Below the pieces are notes generated by a model. That model worked only from the letters and a program-made list of their open reading frames with translations, did no database searches and was not told the origin of the DNA. From contig CACPOD010000003.1 in NCBI GenBank assembly GCA_902635515.1, forward strand, positions 1-33,668: a stretch of 33,668 bases of DNA. Direction: 5' to 3'. Below, piece by piece: positions 1-9,138 of this stretch. A program made the translations under genes and the position numbers. Positions within the stretch are counted from its first letter, which is position 1. Every line of letters starts with the position of its first letter. Source of the stretch: an uncultured Pelagibacteraceae bacterium (lineage in GTDB: Bacteria; Pseudomonadota; Alphaproteobacteria; Pelagibacterales; Pelagibacteraceae).

Positions 1-37
1 AGAGCTATTTAACCAATTAAAGTAAAAAGGAGAAGAA

Positions 38-532
38 ATGTTAAAATTAAGATTATCAAGAGGTGGAACAAAAAAACGTCCTGTTTATAAAGTTGTTGTT
101 GCCGACAGTCGTTTTGCAAGAGATGGAAGATTTATAGAAAAGGTTGGCTTCTTTAATCCTCTATTACCAAAAGAGAAAAAAGAAAGAGTGGGCCTAGAAG
201 CTGAGAGAATTAAATATTGGCTTGGTCAAGGAGCTCAACCAACAACTAGAGTAGCAAGAATTTTAGGTGAGAACGAACTATTGCCTATGCCTGCAAATGG
301 AAATAATCCAAATAAAGCAGTGCCAAAAAAAGAGAGAAATAAAAAAGAAGAGGATAATAAAGAAGCTCCAAAAGCAGAAGCAGCTCCAGCAGCAGAAGCT
401 CCTAAGGAAGAAGCTCCTAAGGAAGAAGCTCCTAAGGAAGAAGCTCCTAAAGCAGAAGCAGCTTCAGCAACAGAAGCTCCTAAGGAAGAAGCTCCAAAAG
501 CAGAAGCAGCTCCAGCAGAGGAAAAAAAATAA
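38..532 (+). CDS. rpsP: 30S ribosomal protein S16 with long C-terminal tail
   Basis: Small-subunit protein that binds 16S rRNA in the body of the 30S particle. Residues 1 to about 85 are the S16 fold, with the typical opening ([10 protein letters not shown], then [14 protein letters not shown]) and the GFFNPL and [14 protein letters not shown] segments. The start follows an AAGGAG ribosome binding site at 27-32. Residues 86-164 are an extension beyond the family's usual 80-90 residues. It begins with a Lys/Asn/Glu linker and then runs as Ala-Pro-Lys-Glu-Glu type repeats ending EEKK, so it is probably disordered. Its partner tail is on L19, two genes downstream. trmD follows after 14 bases, where rimM would normally lie. 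The first 37 bases hold no identifiable gene. The S16 assignment is secure; the role of the tail is unknown. Confidence 0.97.
   Translation: MLKLRLSRGGTKKRPVYKVVVADSRFARDGRFIEKVGFFNPLLPKEKKERVGLEAERIKYWLGQGAQPTTRVARILGENELLPMPANGNNPNKAVPKKERNKKEEDNKEAPKAEAAPAAEAPKEEAPKEEAPKEEAPKAEAASATEAPKEEAPKAEAAPAEEKK
365..523 (+). repeat. Ala/Pro/Lys/Glu codon repeats in rpsP tail
   Basis: Low-complexity coding repeat. A 15-base unit encoding Ala-Pro-Lys-Glu-Glu occurs as three exact tandem copies at 398-412, 413-427 and 428-442, followed by a variant unit (APKAE) at 443-457 and further degenerate copies to about 523. Reading frame is kept throughout, so this is protein repeat expansion rather than a CRISPR or intergenic repeat. 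Copy number could vary between strains by slippage. Confidence 0.9.
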
Positions 533-546
533 TTTAAAGATTATTT

Positions 547-1233
547 ATGTGGCAAGCTCAAGTGTTTACACTTTATCCAGAGGTTTTTCCTGGTCCATTA
601 TCTAAAGGACTTTATGGAAAAGCTTTATCAAATAATTTATGGAAACTTAAAGTTGTAAACATAAGAGATGCAGCTGATGACAAACATAAAACAGTAGATG
701 ACACACCTTATGGAGGCGGTTCAGGGATGTTGTTAAAAGCAGATGTTCTTGCAAAATCTTTAGATGAAAACAAAAATGAGAGTGAAAGAATTTTATATTT
801 ATCACCAAAAGGAAAAAAATTTGATCAAAATTTAGCAAAAGAGCTAGCTAATGAAAAATCTTTGTCTTTAATTTGTGGTCATTTTGAAGGTGTGGATGAA
901 AGAATACTTTCAACAAGAAATATTGAGGAAATTAGTATTGGAGATTATGTTTTGTCAGGCGGAGAGTCAGCGGCATATGTAGTTATAGATAGTATTTTAA
1001 GATTGCTGCCAGGTGTATTAGGAAATGAAAACTCTAAATTAGATGAAACCTTTGAAAATGGTCTTCTAGAATACCCTCAGTATACAAAACCTCAAATTTG
1101 GGAGGAAAAAGCTGTGCCAGACGTATTATTATCAGGTGATCATAACAAAATTAAACACTGGCGTTTATCTCAATCTGAGGCTATAACACGCGTCCGAAGA
1201 CCAGATTTATGGGAAAAATATAAGAAGAATTAA
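547..1233 (+). CDS. trmD: tRNA (guanine-N1-)-methyltransferase TrmD
   Basis: SAM-dependent enzyme that makes m1G37 next to the anticodon of tRNAs reading codons that start with C, which suppresses +1 frameshifting. It belongs to the trefoil-knot SPOUT family and acts as a homodimer in the cytoplasm. The N-terminus ([12 protein letters not shown]), [24 protein letters not shown] and [12 protein letters not shown] are family signatures and form the SAM-binding knot. [11 protein letters not shown] and [11 protein letters not shown] mark the C-terminal tRNA-binding half. The 228-residue length is normal. It lies between rpsP and rplS, the standard operon context. The upstream gap of 14 bases has no clear Shine-Dalgarno sequence, so translation is probably coupled to rpsP. 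Confidence 0.97.
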   Translation: MWQAQVFTLYPEVFPGPLSKGLYGKALSNNLWKLKVVNIRDAADDKHKTVDDTPYGGGSGMLLKADVLAKSLDENKNESERILYLSPKGKKFDQNLAKELANEKSLSLICGHFEGVDERILSTRNIEEISIGDYVLSGGESAAYVVIDSILRLLPGVLGNENSKLDETFENGLLEYPQYTKPQIWEEKAVPDVLLSGDHNKIKHWRLSQSEAITRVRRPDLWEKYKKN

Positions 1234-1249
1234 CTTGATAAATATTAAC

Positions 1250-1825
1250 ATGAAAACAATTGAAGAAATAAACCAGCATAACGTTAACAAAATTCTTTCA
1301 GAGAAAAAAATTCCAGAATTTTATCCTGGAGATGTTGTTAAGGTTGGTGTGAGAATTACCGAGGGTAAAAAAGAAAGAATTCAATATTTTGAGGGAGTAT
1401 GTATTGCTAAAAAAAGCAGAGACCTAAACTCATCTTTTACAGTTAGAAAAATTTCTTTTGGAGAGGGTGTTGAGAGAACTTTCCCATTATTTGGAACTTT
1501 AATTGATTCAATTAAGGTTATTAGATCAGGTAAAGTAAGAAGAGCAAAACTTTACTATCTAAGAGACAGAACTGGTAAATCAGCAAGGATTGCTGAAAAA
1601 ATTAGAAAAAAAATTGGTATTGATATCGAGGCAAAACCAGAAACAGTTACAGAGGAAAATGTAGCTCCTGCAGTAGAAGCTCCTAATGAAGAAGCTCCTA
1701 AAGCAGAAACAGCACCTAAAGAAGAAGCTCCTAAAGCAGAAGCAGCACCTAAAGAAGAGGCGGCTCCATCAGTAGAGGCTCCTAAAGAAGAACAAAAATC
1801 AGAAAGCTCTTCAGAAAAAAAATAA
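1250..1825 (+). CDS. rplS: 50S ribosomal protein L19 with long C-terminal tail
   Basis: Large-subunit protein at the 30S-50S interface. The L19 core (about residues 1-125 from ATG 1250) shows [13 protein letters not shown], the [13 protein letters not shown] strand, [18 protein letters not shown] and the basic [21 protein letters not shown] end. Residues 130-191 are an extra tail of Ala/Pro/Lys/Glu repeats ending SSSEKK, matching the S16 tail of the same operon. I chose the ATG because MKTIEEINQ fits the usual L19 opening. An in-frame TTG at 1235, one base after the trmD stop and about seven bases after an AAGAAG stretch, would add MININ and cannot be excluded. leuC follows after 11 bases that are mostly a T run. 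Confidence 0.95.
   Translation: MKTIEEINQHNVNKILSEKKIPEFYPGDVVKVGVRITEGKKERIQYFEGVCIAKKSRDLNSSFTVRKISFGEGVERTFPLFGTLIDSIKVIRSGKVRRAKLYYLRDRTGKSARIAEKIRKKIGIDIEAKPETVTEENVAPAVEAPNEEAPKAETAPKEEAPKAEAAPKEEAAPSVEAPKEEQKSESSSEKK
1664..1792 (+). repeat. Ala/Pro/Lys/Glu codon repeats in rplS tail
   Basis: Coding repeat for [10 protein letters not shown] and variants, residues 139-181 of L19. Positions 1721-1746 are identical to 437-462 in rpsP (26 bases, both starting on a codon boundary), so the two tails share recent sequence as well as composition. Confidence 0.88.
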
Positions 1826-1834
1826 TTTTTTTTT
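1815..1834 (+). terminator. possible weak A/T hairpin after rplS
   Basis: Eight A, then TAA (the rplS stop), then nine T, ending two bases before the leuC ATG. RNA could fold A8 against U8 with a three-base loop and end in U, which may attenuate transcription between rplS and leuC. It is made only of A-U pairs and could be simple AT-richness. It also leaves leuC without a Shine-Dalgarno sequence. Confidence 0.2.
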
Positions 1835-1836
1835 CA

Positions 1837-3240
1837 ATGTCTACAACATTATACGATAAAATTTGGAACGATCATCTAGTTGATCAACAAGATGACGGTA
1901 CATCTTTACTTTTTGTAGATAGACATTTAATTCATGAGGTGACAAGCCCACAAGCTTTTGAAGGATTAAGAAATTCAAACAGAAAAGTTAGACACCCAAA
2001 TTTAACTTTAGCAGTTGCAGATCATAATGTTCCAACAACTGATAGATCAAAAGGTATTTCAGATGAAGAGTCAAAAATTCAAGTAGATACTTTAGAGGCA
2101 AATTGTAAAGAATTCGGTGTTCAGTTATTTGGTATGGATGATAAGAGGCAAGGTATCGTTCATATTATAGGACCTGAGCAAGGTTTTACTCAACCAGGTA
2201 CAGTTATTGTTTGCGGAGATAGTCATACTGCAACGCATGGAGCATTTGGTGCTTTAGCATTTGGAATAGGAACTTCAGAAGTTGAACATGTTTTAGCAAC
2301 CCAAACACTAGTTCAAAAGAAAGCTAAAAATTTTAGAATTAATGTTAATGGTGAACTTCCTTTAGGAGTTACTTCTAAAGATGTAATACTTCAAATAATT
2401 GGAAAAATAGGTACAGCAGGTGGAACAGGATCTGTTGTGGAATATGCTGGAGATTTAATAAGATCTTTAAGTGTTGAGCAAAGAATGACTATTTGTAATA
2501 TGACAATTGAAGGAGGTGCAAGAGCAGGATTAATTGAACCAGATGAAAAAATTTTTGAATATTTAAAAGGAAAACCAATGTCTCCAAAAGGTGAAAATTG
2601 GGATAAAGCTTTGAACTATTGGGAAGCTTTAAAAACAGACCCTGATGCTAGTTTTGATAAAGAAATTAGCCTTAATGCAAATGAAATTTTACCTATGATT
2701 ACATGGGGTACGTCACCACAAGATGTAATAACAATTGATGGAAAAGTTCCAAATCCAAATAATGAGACTGATGAAGATAAAAAAAATTCAATTGAAAGAG
2801 CTTTAAAGTATATGGGTTTAAAACCTGACATGGCAGCCAGAGATATAAAAATAGATAAAGTATTTATTGGTAGTTGTACTAATGGCAGAATAGAAGATTT
2901 GAGAGAAGCAGCAAAGATCTTAAAAGATAAAAAAGTGTCATCGCATGTTAATGCTATAGTAGTTCCGGGCTCAGGCTTAGTTAAAGAACAAGCAGAACAA
3001 GAAGGATTAGATAAAATTTTTGTTAGCTCAGGGTTTGAATGGAGAGAACCAGGTTGCTCTATGTGTTTAGCGATGAATGCTGATAAATTAAAACCAGAAG
3101 AAAGATGCGCCTCTACATCAAATAGAAATTTTGAGGGAAGACAAGGTAGAGGTGGTAGAACCCATCTAGTTAGTCCAGGAATGGCTGCAGCAGCTGCAAT
3201 TTCAGGTAATTTAGATGATGTCAGAAAGTATCAAAATTAA
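1837..3240 (+). CDS. leuC: 3-isopropylmalate dehydratase large subunit
   Basis: With LeuD it isomerises 2-isopropylmalate to 3-isopropylmalate in leucine synthesis. This is an aconitase-family enzyme with a [4Fe-4S] cluster. Cluster ligands are visible as Cys347 (FIGSCTNGR) and Cys407/Cys410 (PGCSMC). The substrate-side motifs VADHNVPT (60-67), [22 protein letters not shown] and EGGARAGLI are intact. The 467-residue length is normal for the bacterial LeuC type rather than aconitase (about 890) or the short archaeal type. The start [10 protein letters not shown] is the usual opening. Its stop directly abuts the leuD start, so the two subunits are probably co-translated. Confidence 0.97.
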   Translation: MSTTLYDKIWNDHLVDQQDDGTSLLFVDRHLIHEVTSPQAFEGLRNSNRKVRHPNLTLAVADHNVPTTDRSKGISDEESKIQVDTLEANCKEFGVQLFGMDDKRQGIVHIIGPEQGFTQPGTVIVCGDSHTATHGAFGALAFGIGTSEVEHVLATQTLVQKKAKNFRINVNGELPLGVTSKDVILQIIGKIGTAGGTGSVVEYAGDLIRSLSVEQRMTICNMTIEGGARAGLIEPDEKIFEYLKGKPMSPKGENWDKALNYWEALKTDPDASFDKEISLNANEILPMITWGTSPQDVITIDGKVPNPNNETDEDKKNSIERALKYMGLKPDMAARDIKIDKVFIGSCTNGRIEDLREAAKILKDKKVSSHVNAIVVPGSGLVKEQAEQEGLDKIFVSSGFEWREPGCSMCLAMNADKLKPEERCASTSNRNFEGRQGRGGRTHLVSPGMAAAAAISGNLDDVRKYQN

Positions 3241-3846
3241 ATGCAAAAATTTAATAAATTAAAAAGTATCCCAGCTTATTTACCAATTGTAAATATTGAT
3301 ACAGACATGATAATTCCAAAACAGTTTTTAAAAACTATCAAAAGAACAGGTCTTGGAAAAAATTTGTTTTTTGAAATGAGATATGATGATCAAGGCAAAG
3401 AAATAAATGATTTTGTGTTAAACAAAGATCCATTTAATCAATCTAAAATTTTAATTGCTGGAAAAAACTTTGGATGTGGTTCGTCAAGAGAACATGCTCC
3501 TTGGGCTTTATTAGATTTTGGAATTACTTGTGTAATAAGTTCAAGTTATGCAGATATTTTTTTTAGTAATTGTTTTAAAAATGGAATTTTGCCTATAATT
3601 CTTGAAGAAGAAAAAATAAAAGAGCTATCTGAATACGCAAATAGACAAGAAGAAATTTCTATTGATTTGCAACAGGAAAAAATAGTTTATGGAAATAATG
3701 AGCTAAAATTTGAAGTTGATCCATTTAAGAAAAAATGTTTGTTAGAAGGGCTTGATGATATCGCTTTATCACTAAAAAAATCAGAAAAAATAGAAAAGTT
3801 TGAAACAAATTTAAAAAACGAAAAGCCTTGGGTATTTAATGATTAA
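3241..3846 (+). CDS. leuD: 3-isopropylmalate dehydratase small subunit
   Basis: Swivel-domain subunit of isopropylmalate isomerase. The family signature [17 protein letters not shown] lies at residues 74-90, and an early [14 protein letters not shown] segment is present. The 201-residue length is typical of bacterial LeuD. There is no spacer after leuC, and the last 8 bases overlap leuB, which indicates a strictly co-translated leuCDB unit. leuA is not in the window. Confidence 0.97.
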   Translation: MQKFNKLKSIPAYLPIVNIDTDMIIPKQFLKTIKRTGLGKNLFFEMRYDDQGKEINDFVLNKDPFNQSKILIAGKNFGCGSSREHAPWALLDFGITCVISSSYADIFFSNCFKNGILPIILEEEKIKELSEYANRQEEISIDLQQEKIVYGNNELKFEVDPFKKKCLLEGLDDIALSLKKSEKIEKFETNLKNEKPWVFND

Positions 3847-4945
3847 AGTAAAAAAAAGAAAAATACTTTTACTTCCTGGTGATGGTATTGGTCCGGAGGT
3901 AATAGCTGAGGTAAAAAAAATTATTAACTGGTTTAATGATAAAAAATCTTTAGATTTTGAAATTGATCAGGAGCTAGTTGGTGGTTGTTCTTATGATAAA
4001 CACGGTACCCCAATCACTGATGAGGTTTTTTACAAAGCACTAGAAAGTGAAGTAATTATGCTTGGAGCAGTTGGTGGTCCTACATGGGATAACTTAGAAT
4101 TTTCCAAAAAACCAGAAAGAGCATTATTAAAACTCAGAAAAGAATTAAAGCTTTTTGCTAACTTAAGGCCTGCAATTTGTTTTGAACAATTAGTAGATGC
4201 TTCAACCCTAAAGCCAGAGGTGGTTTCAGGACTAGATATAATGATAGTAAGAGAGTTAACGGGTGGAATATATTTTGGTGAACCTAGAGGAATTAAGCCA
4301 ATTGAAAATGGAGAAAGAAAAGGAATTAATACACACACTTATACGACTAGCGAAATTACTAGAGTAGCTAGGATTGCTTTTGATTTAGCCAGAAAAAGAT
4401 CAAACAAGGTTACTTCATGTGAAAAATCAAATGTGATGGAAGCAGGACAATTGTGGAAAGAAGAAGTTCAAGAACTTCATGAAAAAGAATACAAAGATGT
4501 AGAATTAAGTCATATGTTAGCAGACAATTGTGCTATGCAGCTTTTAAGAAACCCAAAACAATTTGATGTAATTGTAACAGATAATTTGTTTGGAGATATG
4601 TTGTCGGACCAAGCTTCAATGTTAACAGGATCTTTAGGCCTTTTACCTTCAGCATCTTTAGGTGCAAAAAATAAAGATGGTGAGATGAGAGCGATGTACG
4701 AGCCTATACACGGGTCAGCTCCAGATATAGCTGGTAAAGGGATAGCAAATCCAATTGCTTCTATTTTGAGTTTTGCTATGGCACTAAGATATTCTTTAGA
4801 TCTTGATAAAGAAGCAGATATTTTAGAAAAAGCAGTTCAAGATGTTTTAAATGATGGGTTAAGAACTAAAGATATAATGTCAGAAGGTATGAAAGAAACC
4901 TCCACGTCAGCAATGGGTAATGCGATAATTTCAAAATTGCAATAA
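3839..4945 (+). CDS. leuB: 3-isopropylmalate dehydrogenase
   Basis: NAD-dependent oxidative decarboxylation of 3-isopropylmalate to 2-oxoisocaproate, the precursor of leucine. Recognisable motifs are GDGIGPEV (14-21), the substrate-binding FANLRP and [15 protein letters not shown], the EKSNVME segment with the catalytic lysine, the Mg-binding Asp segment [11 protein letters not shown] and the NAD-binding [18 protein letters not shown]. Length 368 matches LeuB and not isocitrate dehydrogenase, which is longer. Its start lies inside leuD (8-base overlap). The 26-base gap after it contains a 13-base inverted repeat just before dmdC. Confidence 0.97.
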   Translation: MIKVKKRKILLLPGDGIGPEVIAEVKKIINWFNDKKSLDFEIDQELVGGCSYDKHGTPITDEVFYKALESEVIMLGAVGGPTWDNLEFSKKPERALLKLRKELKLFANLRPAICFEQLVDASTLKPEVVSGLDIMIVRELTGGIYFGEPRGIKPIENGERKGINTHTYTTSEITRVARIAFDLARKRSNKVTSCEKSNVMEAGQLWKEEVQELHEKEYKDVELSHMLADNCAMQLLRNPKQFDVIVTDNLFGDMLSDQASMLTGSLGLLPSASLGAKNKDGEMRAMYEPIHGSAPDIAGKGIANPIASILSFAMALRYSLDLDKEADILEKAVQDVLNDGLRTKDIMSEGMKETSTSAMGNAIISKLQ

Positions 4946-4948
4946 AAC

Positions 4949-4961
4949 TAGAATTATTCTA
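4949..4961. promoter_or_regulatory. perfect 13-base inverted repeat upstream of dmdC
   Basis: TAGAAT-T-ATTCTA, ending 10 bases before the dmdC ATG, in the only gap between the leu genes and the DMSP cluster. It could be a small operator for the dmd genes, and a related but imperfect element lies before mmsA at 14521-14532. In such AT-rich DNA a palindrome this size can arise by chance. Confidence 0.3.
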
Positions 4962-4971
4962 AGCTTTAAAT

Positions 4972-6735
4972 ATGCCAAGTTACACCGCACCAGTAAAAGA
5001 TATGATGTTTCTCTTTGAAAAGTTAAGAGATAATAAAAATTATAATGAGCTTGAAAAATATAATGAGGTGAGTGCAGATCTTGTTAAAGATATTTTAGAA
5101 GAAGCAGCTAAAATAAATCAAAATTTAATTTTACCTCTTGCTAAAGCAGGTGACGAAAATCCAGCAATTTTAGAAAATGGTGTTGTCAGAACACCACCGG
5201 GTTACAAAGAAGCATATCAGAAATACATTGAAGATGGTTGGACGTCATTGTCTTGTGACCCCAAATATGGAGGCCAAGGAATGCCAAAAACAGTAAGCGC
5301 GTTCTTTGATGAAATGCTTTCCTCAGCCAGTTTGTCATTTAAATTATATAGTGAACTTAGTATTGGTGCCTATAATTGTATTAATCATCATGCGTCAGAT
5401 GAAATTAAAGATAAATATTTACCAAAGATCGTCGAAGGTAAATGGAGTGGCACTATGTGTTTAACAGAACCAGTCTGTGGGACAGACTTAGGTTTGTTAA
5501 AAACCAAAGCTGTAAAACAATCTGATGACACCTATAAAATTAGTGGTCAAAAGATTTTTATAACTTCTGGTGATCATGACTTAACTGAAAATATTATTCA
5601 TTTAGTTTTAGCAAGATCAACAGACTCTCCTGCGGGCACTAAAGGAATTAGTTTATTTTTAGTACCAAAATTTATTGTAAATGAAGATGGTAGTGTTGGT
5701 CAAAGAAATGGAATTTCAACAGGATCTATAGAGAGTAAAATGGGAATAAAGGGTTCAGCAACATGTGTGTTAAATTTTGATGAAGCAACTGGTTATATGA
5801 TTGGTAACAAAGATAAAGGTCTTAGTGCTATGTTTACCATGATGAACCTAGAGAGAATAGTAGTAGGCATTCAGGGTTTAGGAATTTCTGAAATTGCGTA
5901 TCAAAACTCACTTGCTTATGCAAAAGAGAGAAAGCAAGGAAAAACAAATAATTCAAAATCTACAAATGGTGCAGATTTTATAATTGATCATGCGGATATT
6001 AGAAGATCTTTACTTAATATGAAGTCAATTATTGAAGGAGAAAGAGCTTTATGTTTTTGGTTATCACAACAAACTGAGGTGAGTCTTTATCATCCTGATG
6101 AAAAGATTAAACAAGAAGCTTTGGATTATGTTTCATTGATGACACCAGTTGTTAAGTCATTATTTACAGATTTAGCTATGGAAATTACGAACGACGCGAT
6201 GCAAATACATGGTGGATATGGGTACACTAAAGACCAAGGTATAGAGCAATTATATAGAGATAATCGTATTACTCCAATCTATGAAGGAACAAATTCTGTT
6301 CAGGCAGCAGATTTAGTATTTAGAAAATTATCAAATAAAAATGGCGATGTTATCAATAAGTTTTTAGATATGATTAAATCTGAATGTGATAGTAAAAATG
6401 AAAAAGTAAAAACATTTTCAAAAGAATTAAATCATTATTTAGATATTTTATCTAAGTTTACCGACTGGATTAAGGATAAACATAAAATCGAAAAAGACGA
6501 TGTTAGTGCTGCAGCAAATGATTATTTGAGAAGTCTGGGATATGTTTCAATTGCTTATGCTTGGATTAAAATTTTAGATGTAAGTTTTAGTGATTTTGAA
6601 AAAAATAAAGAATTTTATAGTGATAAAATAAATACAGCAAAATTTTATTTTGATAAGGTATTGCCTAGAGCTGAGTATCATTACAAATCTGCTATCTCTG
6701 GAAGTTCTAATATAATGAATTTTAAGTTTAATTAA
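4972..6735 (+). CDS. dmdC: 3-methylmercaptopropionyl-CoA dehydrogenase (DmdC-type acyl-CoA dehydrogenase)
   Basis: FAD-dependent dehydrogenase predicted to convert 3-methylmercaptopropionyl-CoA to methylthioacryloyl-CoA, the third step of DMSP demethylation. The 587-residue length and the MPSYTAPVKDMMF opening fit the DmdC-like long acyl-CoA dehydrogenase group (ordinary members are about 380-400). FAD and substrate motifs include CLTEPVCGTDLG (163-174), KIFITSG (194-200) and QIHGGYGYTKDQG. Glu438 in PIYEGTN is at the position of the catalytic base reported for DmdC. The C-terminal 130 residues are the extra helical domain of this group. It heads the cluster, two bases before dmdB. The same family also oxidises other acyl-CoAs, so substrate specificity rests on context with dmdB and dmdA. 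Confidence 0.88.
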   Translation: MPSYTAPVKDMMFLFEKLRDNKNYNELEKYNEVSADLVKDILEEAAKINQNLILPLAKAGDENPAILENGVVRTPPGYKEAYQKYIEDGWTSLSCDPKYGGQGMPKTVSAFFDEMLSSASLSFKLYSELSIGAYNCINHHASDEIKDKYLPKIVEGKWSGTMCLTEPVCGTDLGLLKTKAVKQSDDTYKISGQKIFITSGDHDLTENIIHLVLARSTDSPAGTKGISLFLVPKFIVNEDGSVGQRNGISTGSIESKMGIKGSATCVLNFDEATGYMIGNKDKGLSAMFTMMNLERIVVGIQGLGISEIAYQNSLAYAKERKQGKTNNSKSTNGADFIIDHADIRRSLLNMKSIIEGERALCFWLSQQTEVSLYHPDEKIKQEALDYVSLMTPVVKSLFTDLAMEITNDAMQIHGGYGYTKDQGIEQLYRDNRITPIYEGTNSVQAADLVFRKLSNKNGDVINKFLDMIKSECDSKNEKVKTFSKELNHYLDILSKFTDWIKDKHKIEKDDVSAAANDYLRSLGYVSIAYAWIKILDVSFSDFEKNKEFYSDKINTAKFYFDKVLPRAEYHYKSAISGSSNIMNFKFN

Positions 6736-6737
6736 TA

Positions 6738-8354
6738 ATGAATCATTACGAGATAAATTTAGATAAAAATAAAGCTAACTACGTACCACTTACCCCATTA
6801 ACGTTTCTTAAAAGAGCAAGGGAAATTTATCCAAATTATGAAGCTATAATTTATGAAGATAGGAAATATACCTGGAATGAAGTTTACAAAAGAGCTGTAA
6901 AATTTGCTAGTGCACTGTCAAAAATTGGAATTAAAAAAGGAGACACTGTTTCATTCTTAGCCTTTAACACACCAGAGATTTTCGAAGGACATTACTCAGT
7001 ACCTATGGCAGGTGCAGTATTAAATACAATTAATATAAGATTAGATGCAAATACAATTTCATATATTTTAGATCACAGTGATGCAAAGGTACTAGTAGTT
7101 GATAGACAATTACATGGAGAAGTTAAGAAAGCATTAAAAACTTTAAATAAAAAAATTATAATAATTGATATAGATGATAAAAATGCTGATCAATCGAAAT
7201 TAGAAAAAATTGGCGATTTAGAATATGAAAGTTTTTTAAATACAGGTGATGAAAATTTCGATTGGCAAATGCCAGAGGATGAATGGCAAGCAATATCATT
7301 AAGCTATACATCAGGTACTACAGGAAATCCCAAGGGAGTAGTTTATCATCATAGAGGTGCATATTTAATGTCTACAGGAAGTTCGGTAGCTTGGAACATG
7401 CCAAATAGATTAAATTTTTTAACAGTGGTTCCAATGTTTCATTGTAACGGTTGGTGTTATCCATGGACAGTTCCAATGTTAAATGGAAGGACAATTTGTT
7501 TAAGAAATATTGACATAAAAAAAATTTTTGAATTAATCGATAAATATCAAGTAACTCATTTTGGCGGCGCCCCAATAGTATTAAATATGATTACAGGAGC
7601 TCCTGAAAGTGACAAAAAAAAATTAAAACAAAAAGTTTATGTTTTGACTGCTGGAGCGCCACCACCAAGTATAATTTTCAAAAAAATGAGAGCATTAGGT
7701 TTTGAGGTTATGCATGTATACGGTTTAACGGAAACTTATGGACATGTTACTCAGTGTGCGTGGAATGATGAATGGAACAACTTCGATGAGGAAAAACAAA
7801 ATGAAATTAAGGCTAGGCAAGGTGTGAGATATCCAAATACTGAAGGTGTCGTTGTTTTGGATCCAGAAACAATGAAAGAAGTTCCTAAAGATGGAAAAAC
7901 AATTGGTGAAATTATGATTAGAGGGAATGTCGTAATGAAAGGTTACTTTAAAGACAAAGATGCTACTGATAAAGCCATGAAAGATGGATGGTTTCATAGT
8001 GGTGATTTAGCTGTAATGCATCCTGATGGGTATGTAAAAATACAAGATAGATCAAAAGATATAATTATTTCTGGAGGAGAAAATATTTCCTCAATTGAAA
8101 TAGAAAATACACTTTCTAAACATCCATCAGTTTCAATTGCTGCAGTTGTTGCAAAACCAGACGAAAAATGGGGAGAAGTTCCTTGTGCATTTATTGAAAT
8201 GGTTAAAGATAAGCCGGTATCAGAAAAAGAATTAATTGATTTTTGTAAAGAAACTTTAGCGGGATTTAAAGTTCCTAAAAAGGTTGTGTTCTGTGATTTG
8301 CCAAAAACTTCGACAGGAAAAATACAAAAGTTTGAATTAAGAAAACAAGTTTAG
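6738..8354 (+). CDS. dmdB: 3-methylmercaptopropionate-CoA ligase (DmdB-type acyl-CoA synthetase)
   Basis: AMP-forming acyl-CoA synthetase predicted to activate 3-methylmercaptopropionate, the product of DmdA, with ATP and CoA. ANL superfamily signatures are complete: the phosphate loop TSGTTGNPKG (191-200), VYGLTETYGH, the hinge region WFHSGDLAVMHPDGYVKIQDRSKDIIISGGENIS and the adenylation lysine Lys528 in KTSTGKIQKF. Length 538 agrees with known DmdB proteins. The start lies two bases after dmdC, and a seven-base gap separates it from the hydrolase gene. Without the neighbours it could be called only a medium-chain fatty acyl-CoA synthetase. The presence of dmdA and dmdC makes DmdB the best reading. 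Confidence 0.87.
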   Translation: MNHYEINLDKNKANYVPLTPLTFLKRAREIYPNYEAIIYEDRKYTWNEVYKRAVKFASALSKIGIKKGDTVSFLAFNTPEIFEGHYSVPMAGAVLNTINIRLDANTISYILDHSDAKVLVVDRQLHGEVKKALKTLNKKIIIIDIDDKNADQSKLEKIGDLEYESFLNTGDENFDWQMPEDEWQAISLSYTSGTTGNPKGVVYHHRGAYLMSTGSSVAWNMPNRLNFLTVVPMFHCNGWCYPWTVPMLNGRTICLRNIDIKKIFELIDKYQVTHFGGAPIVLNMITGAPESDKKKLKQKVYVLTAGAPPPSIIFKKMRALGFEVMHVYGLTETYGHVTQCAWNDEWNNFDEEKQNEIKARQGVRYPNTEGVVVLDPETMKEVPKDGKTIGEIMIRGNVVMKGYFKDKDATDKAMKDGWFHSGDLAVMHPDGYVKIQDRSKDIIISGGENISSIEIENTLSKHPSVSIAAVVAKPDEKWGEVPCAFIEMVKDKPVSEKELIDFCKETLAGFKVPKKVVFCDLPKTSTGKIQKFELRKQV

Positions 8355-8361
8355 GTAATTT

Positions 8362-9138
8362 TTGAATTTTCAATTGGAAAATAAAAATGTTTATGCGTCT
8401 GATGCAGGACAGGGTATTGATAAAAATAAAGAGACAATAGTATTTCTTCATGGAAGTGGTCTTTCGCATATTGTTTGGTCTCTAACTGAACAGTTTTTTT
8501 CAAATAATAATTTTAACGTATTATCTATTGATTTACCTGGTCACGGTAATTCTGATGGCCCTTGTTTAGATAGTATTGAAAAAATAGCTGATTGGTTGGA
8601 GCAGGTTTTTAATAATCTTAATTTAAATAATTTAATTTTAATTGGTCATTCCCAAGGTTGCTTGGAAATACTTGAATATGCTCACAAATATAAAAATAGA
8701 TTAAAAAAGTTAGTTTTTATCGGAGGGTCAAATAAGATGCCAGTTCATCCAGATTTAATTGATCTAGCAAAAAATGGGGACTCCGATGCTGTTAAATTAA
8801 TGATGAAGTGGGGTTATGAAGGTTCAAAAAGATTTATTGGTGGTAACCCAGTAGAAAAAATAATACAATCACCTCGAGACATAAGAGACATACTGGCGGT
8901 GGACCTTGTTGCATGTAACAATTACAAAAATGGTTCTGATGCTGCTAAATTAATAGAATTTCCATCAATGTTTATTTTTGGTTCTCTAGATAAGATGGTA
9001 AATCTAGAAGCTGGAAAAAAATTTTCTAGTCTAATTAACAACTCATCTACACACATAATCGAGGGTTGCGGCCATATGATTATGATTGAAAAAGCATTTG
9101 AAATGAGAGACAAAGTTTTAGAATTTTTAAAAAAATGA
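8362..9138 (+). CDS. alpha/beta hydrolase in the DMSP cluster, substrate unknown
   Basis: Single-domain alpha/beta hydrolase of 258 residues without a signal peptide, so probably cytoplasmic. The catalytic triad is readable: Ser97 in the nucleophile elbow GHSQG, Asp210 in GSLDKMV and His238 in GCGHM, with the oxyanion motif FLHGSG at 28-33. A cap region lies at about 125-180. It starts with TTG at 8362, seven bases after dmdB; no ATG near the N-terminus gives the full fold, though a TTG four codons further in is possible. The end overlaps the dmdA start by 4 bases (ATGA), so it is translated together with dmdA. Its place inside the cluster suggests a thioesterase or ester-hydrolysing role in DMSP breakdown, but no family-level evidence fixes a substrate. 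Confidence 0.85.
   Translation: MNFQLENKNVYASDAGQGIDKNKETIVFLHGSGLSHIVWSLTEQFFSNNNFNVLSIDLPGHGNSDGPCLDSIEKIADWLEQVFNNLNLNNLILIGHSQGCLEILEYAHKYKNRLKKLVFIGGSNKMPVHPDLIDLAKNGDSDAVKLMMKWGYEGSKRFIGGNPVEKIIQSPRDIRDILAVDLVACNNYKNGSDAAKLIEFPSMFIFGSLDKMVNLEAGKKFSSLINNSSTHIIEGCGHMIMIEKAFEMRDKVLEFLKK

Noticed and set aside
398..457. Short regular repeats that might suggest a CRISPR array
   Set aside because: They are contiguous 15-base codon repeats with no spacers and stay in the S16 reading frame.
267..605. 112-codon second-frame reading of the rpsP tail
   Set aside because: It exists because the repeat units lack stops in that frame; the product is a run of Lys/Gln/Leu repeats and continues into the trmD start region.
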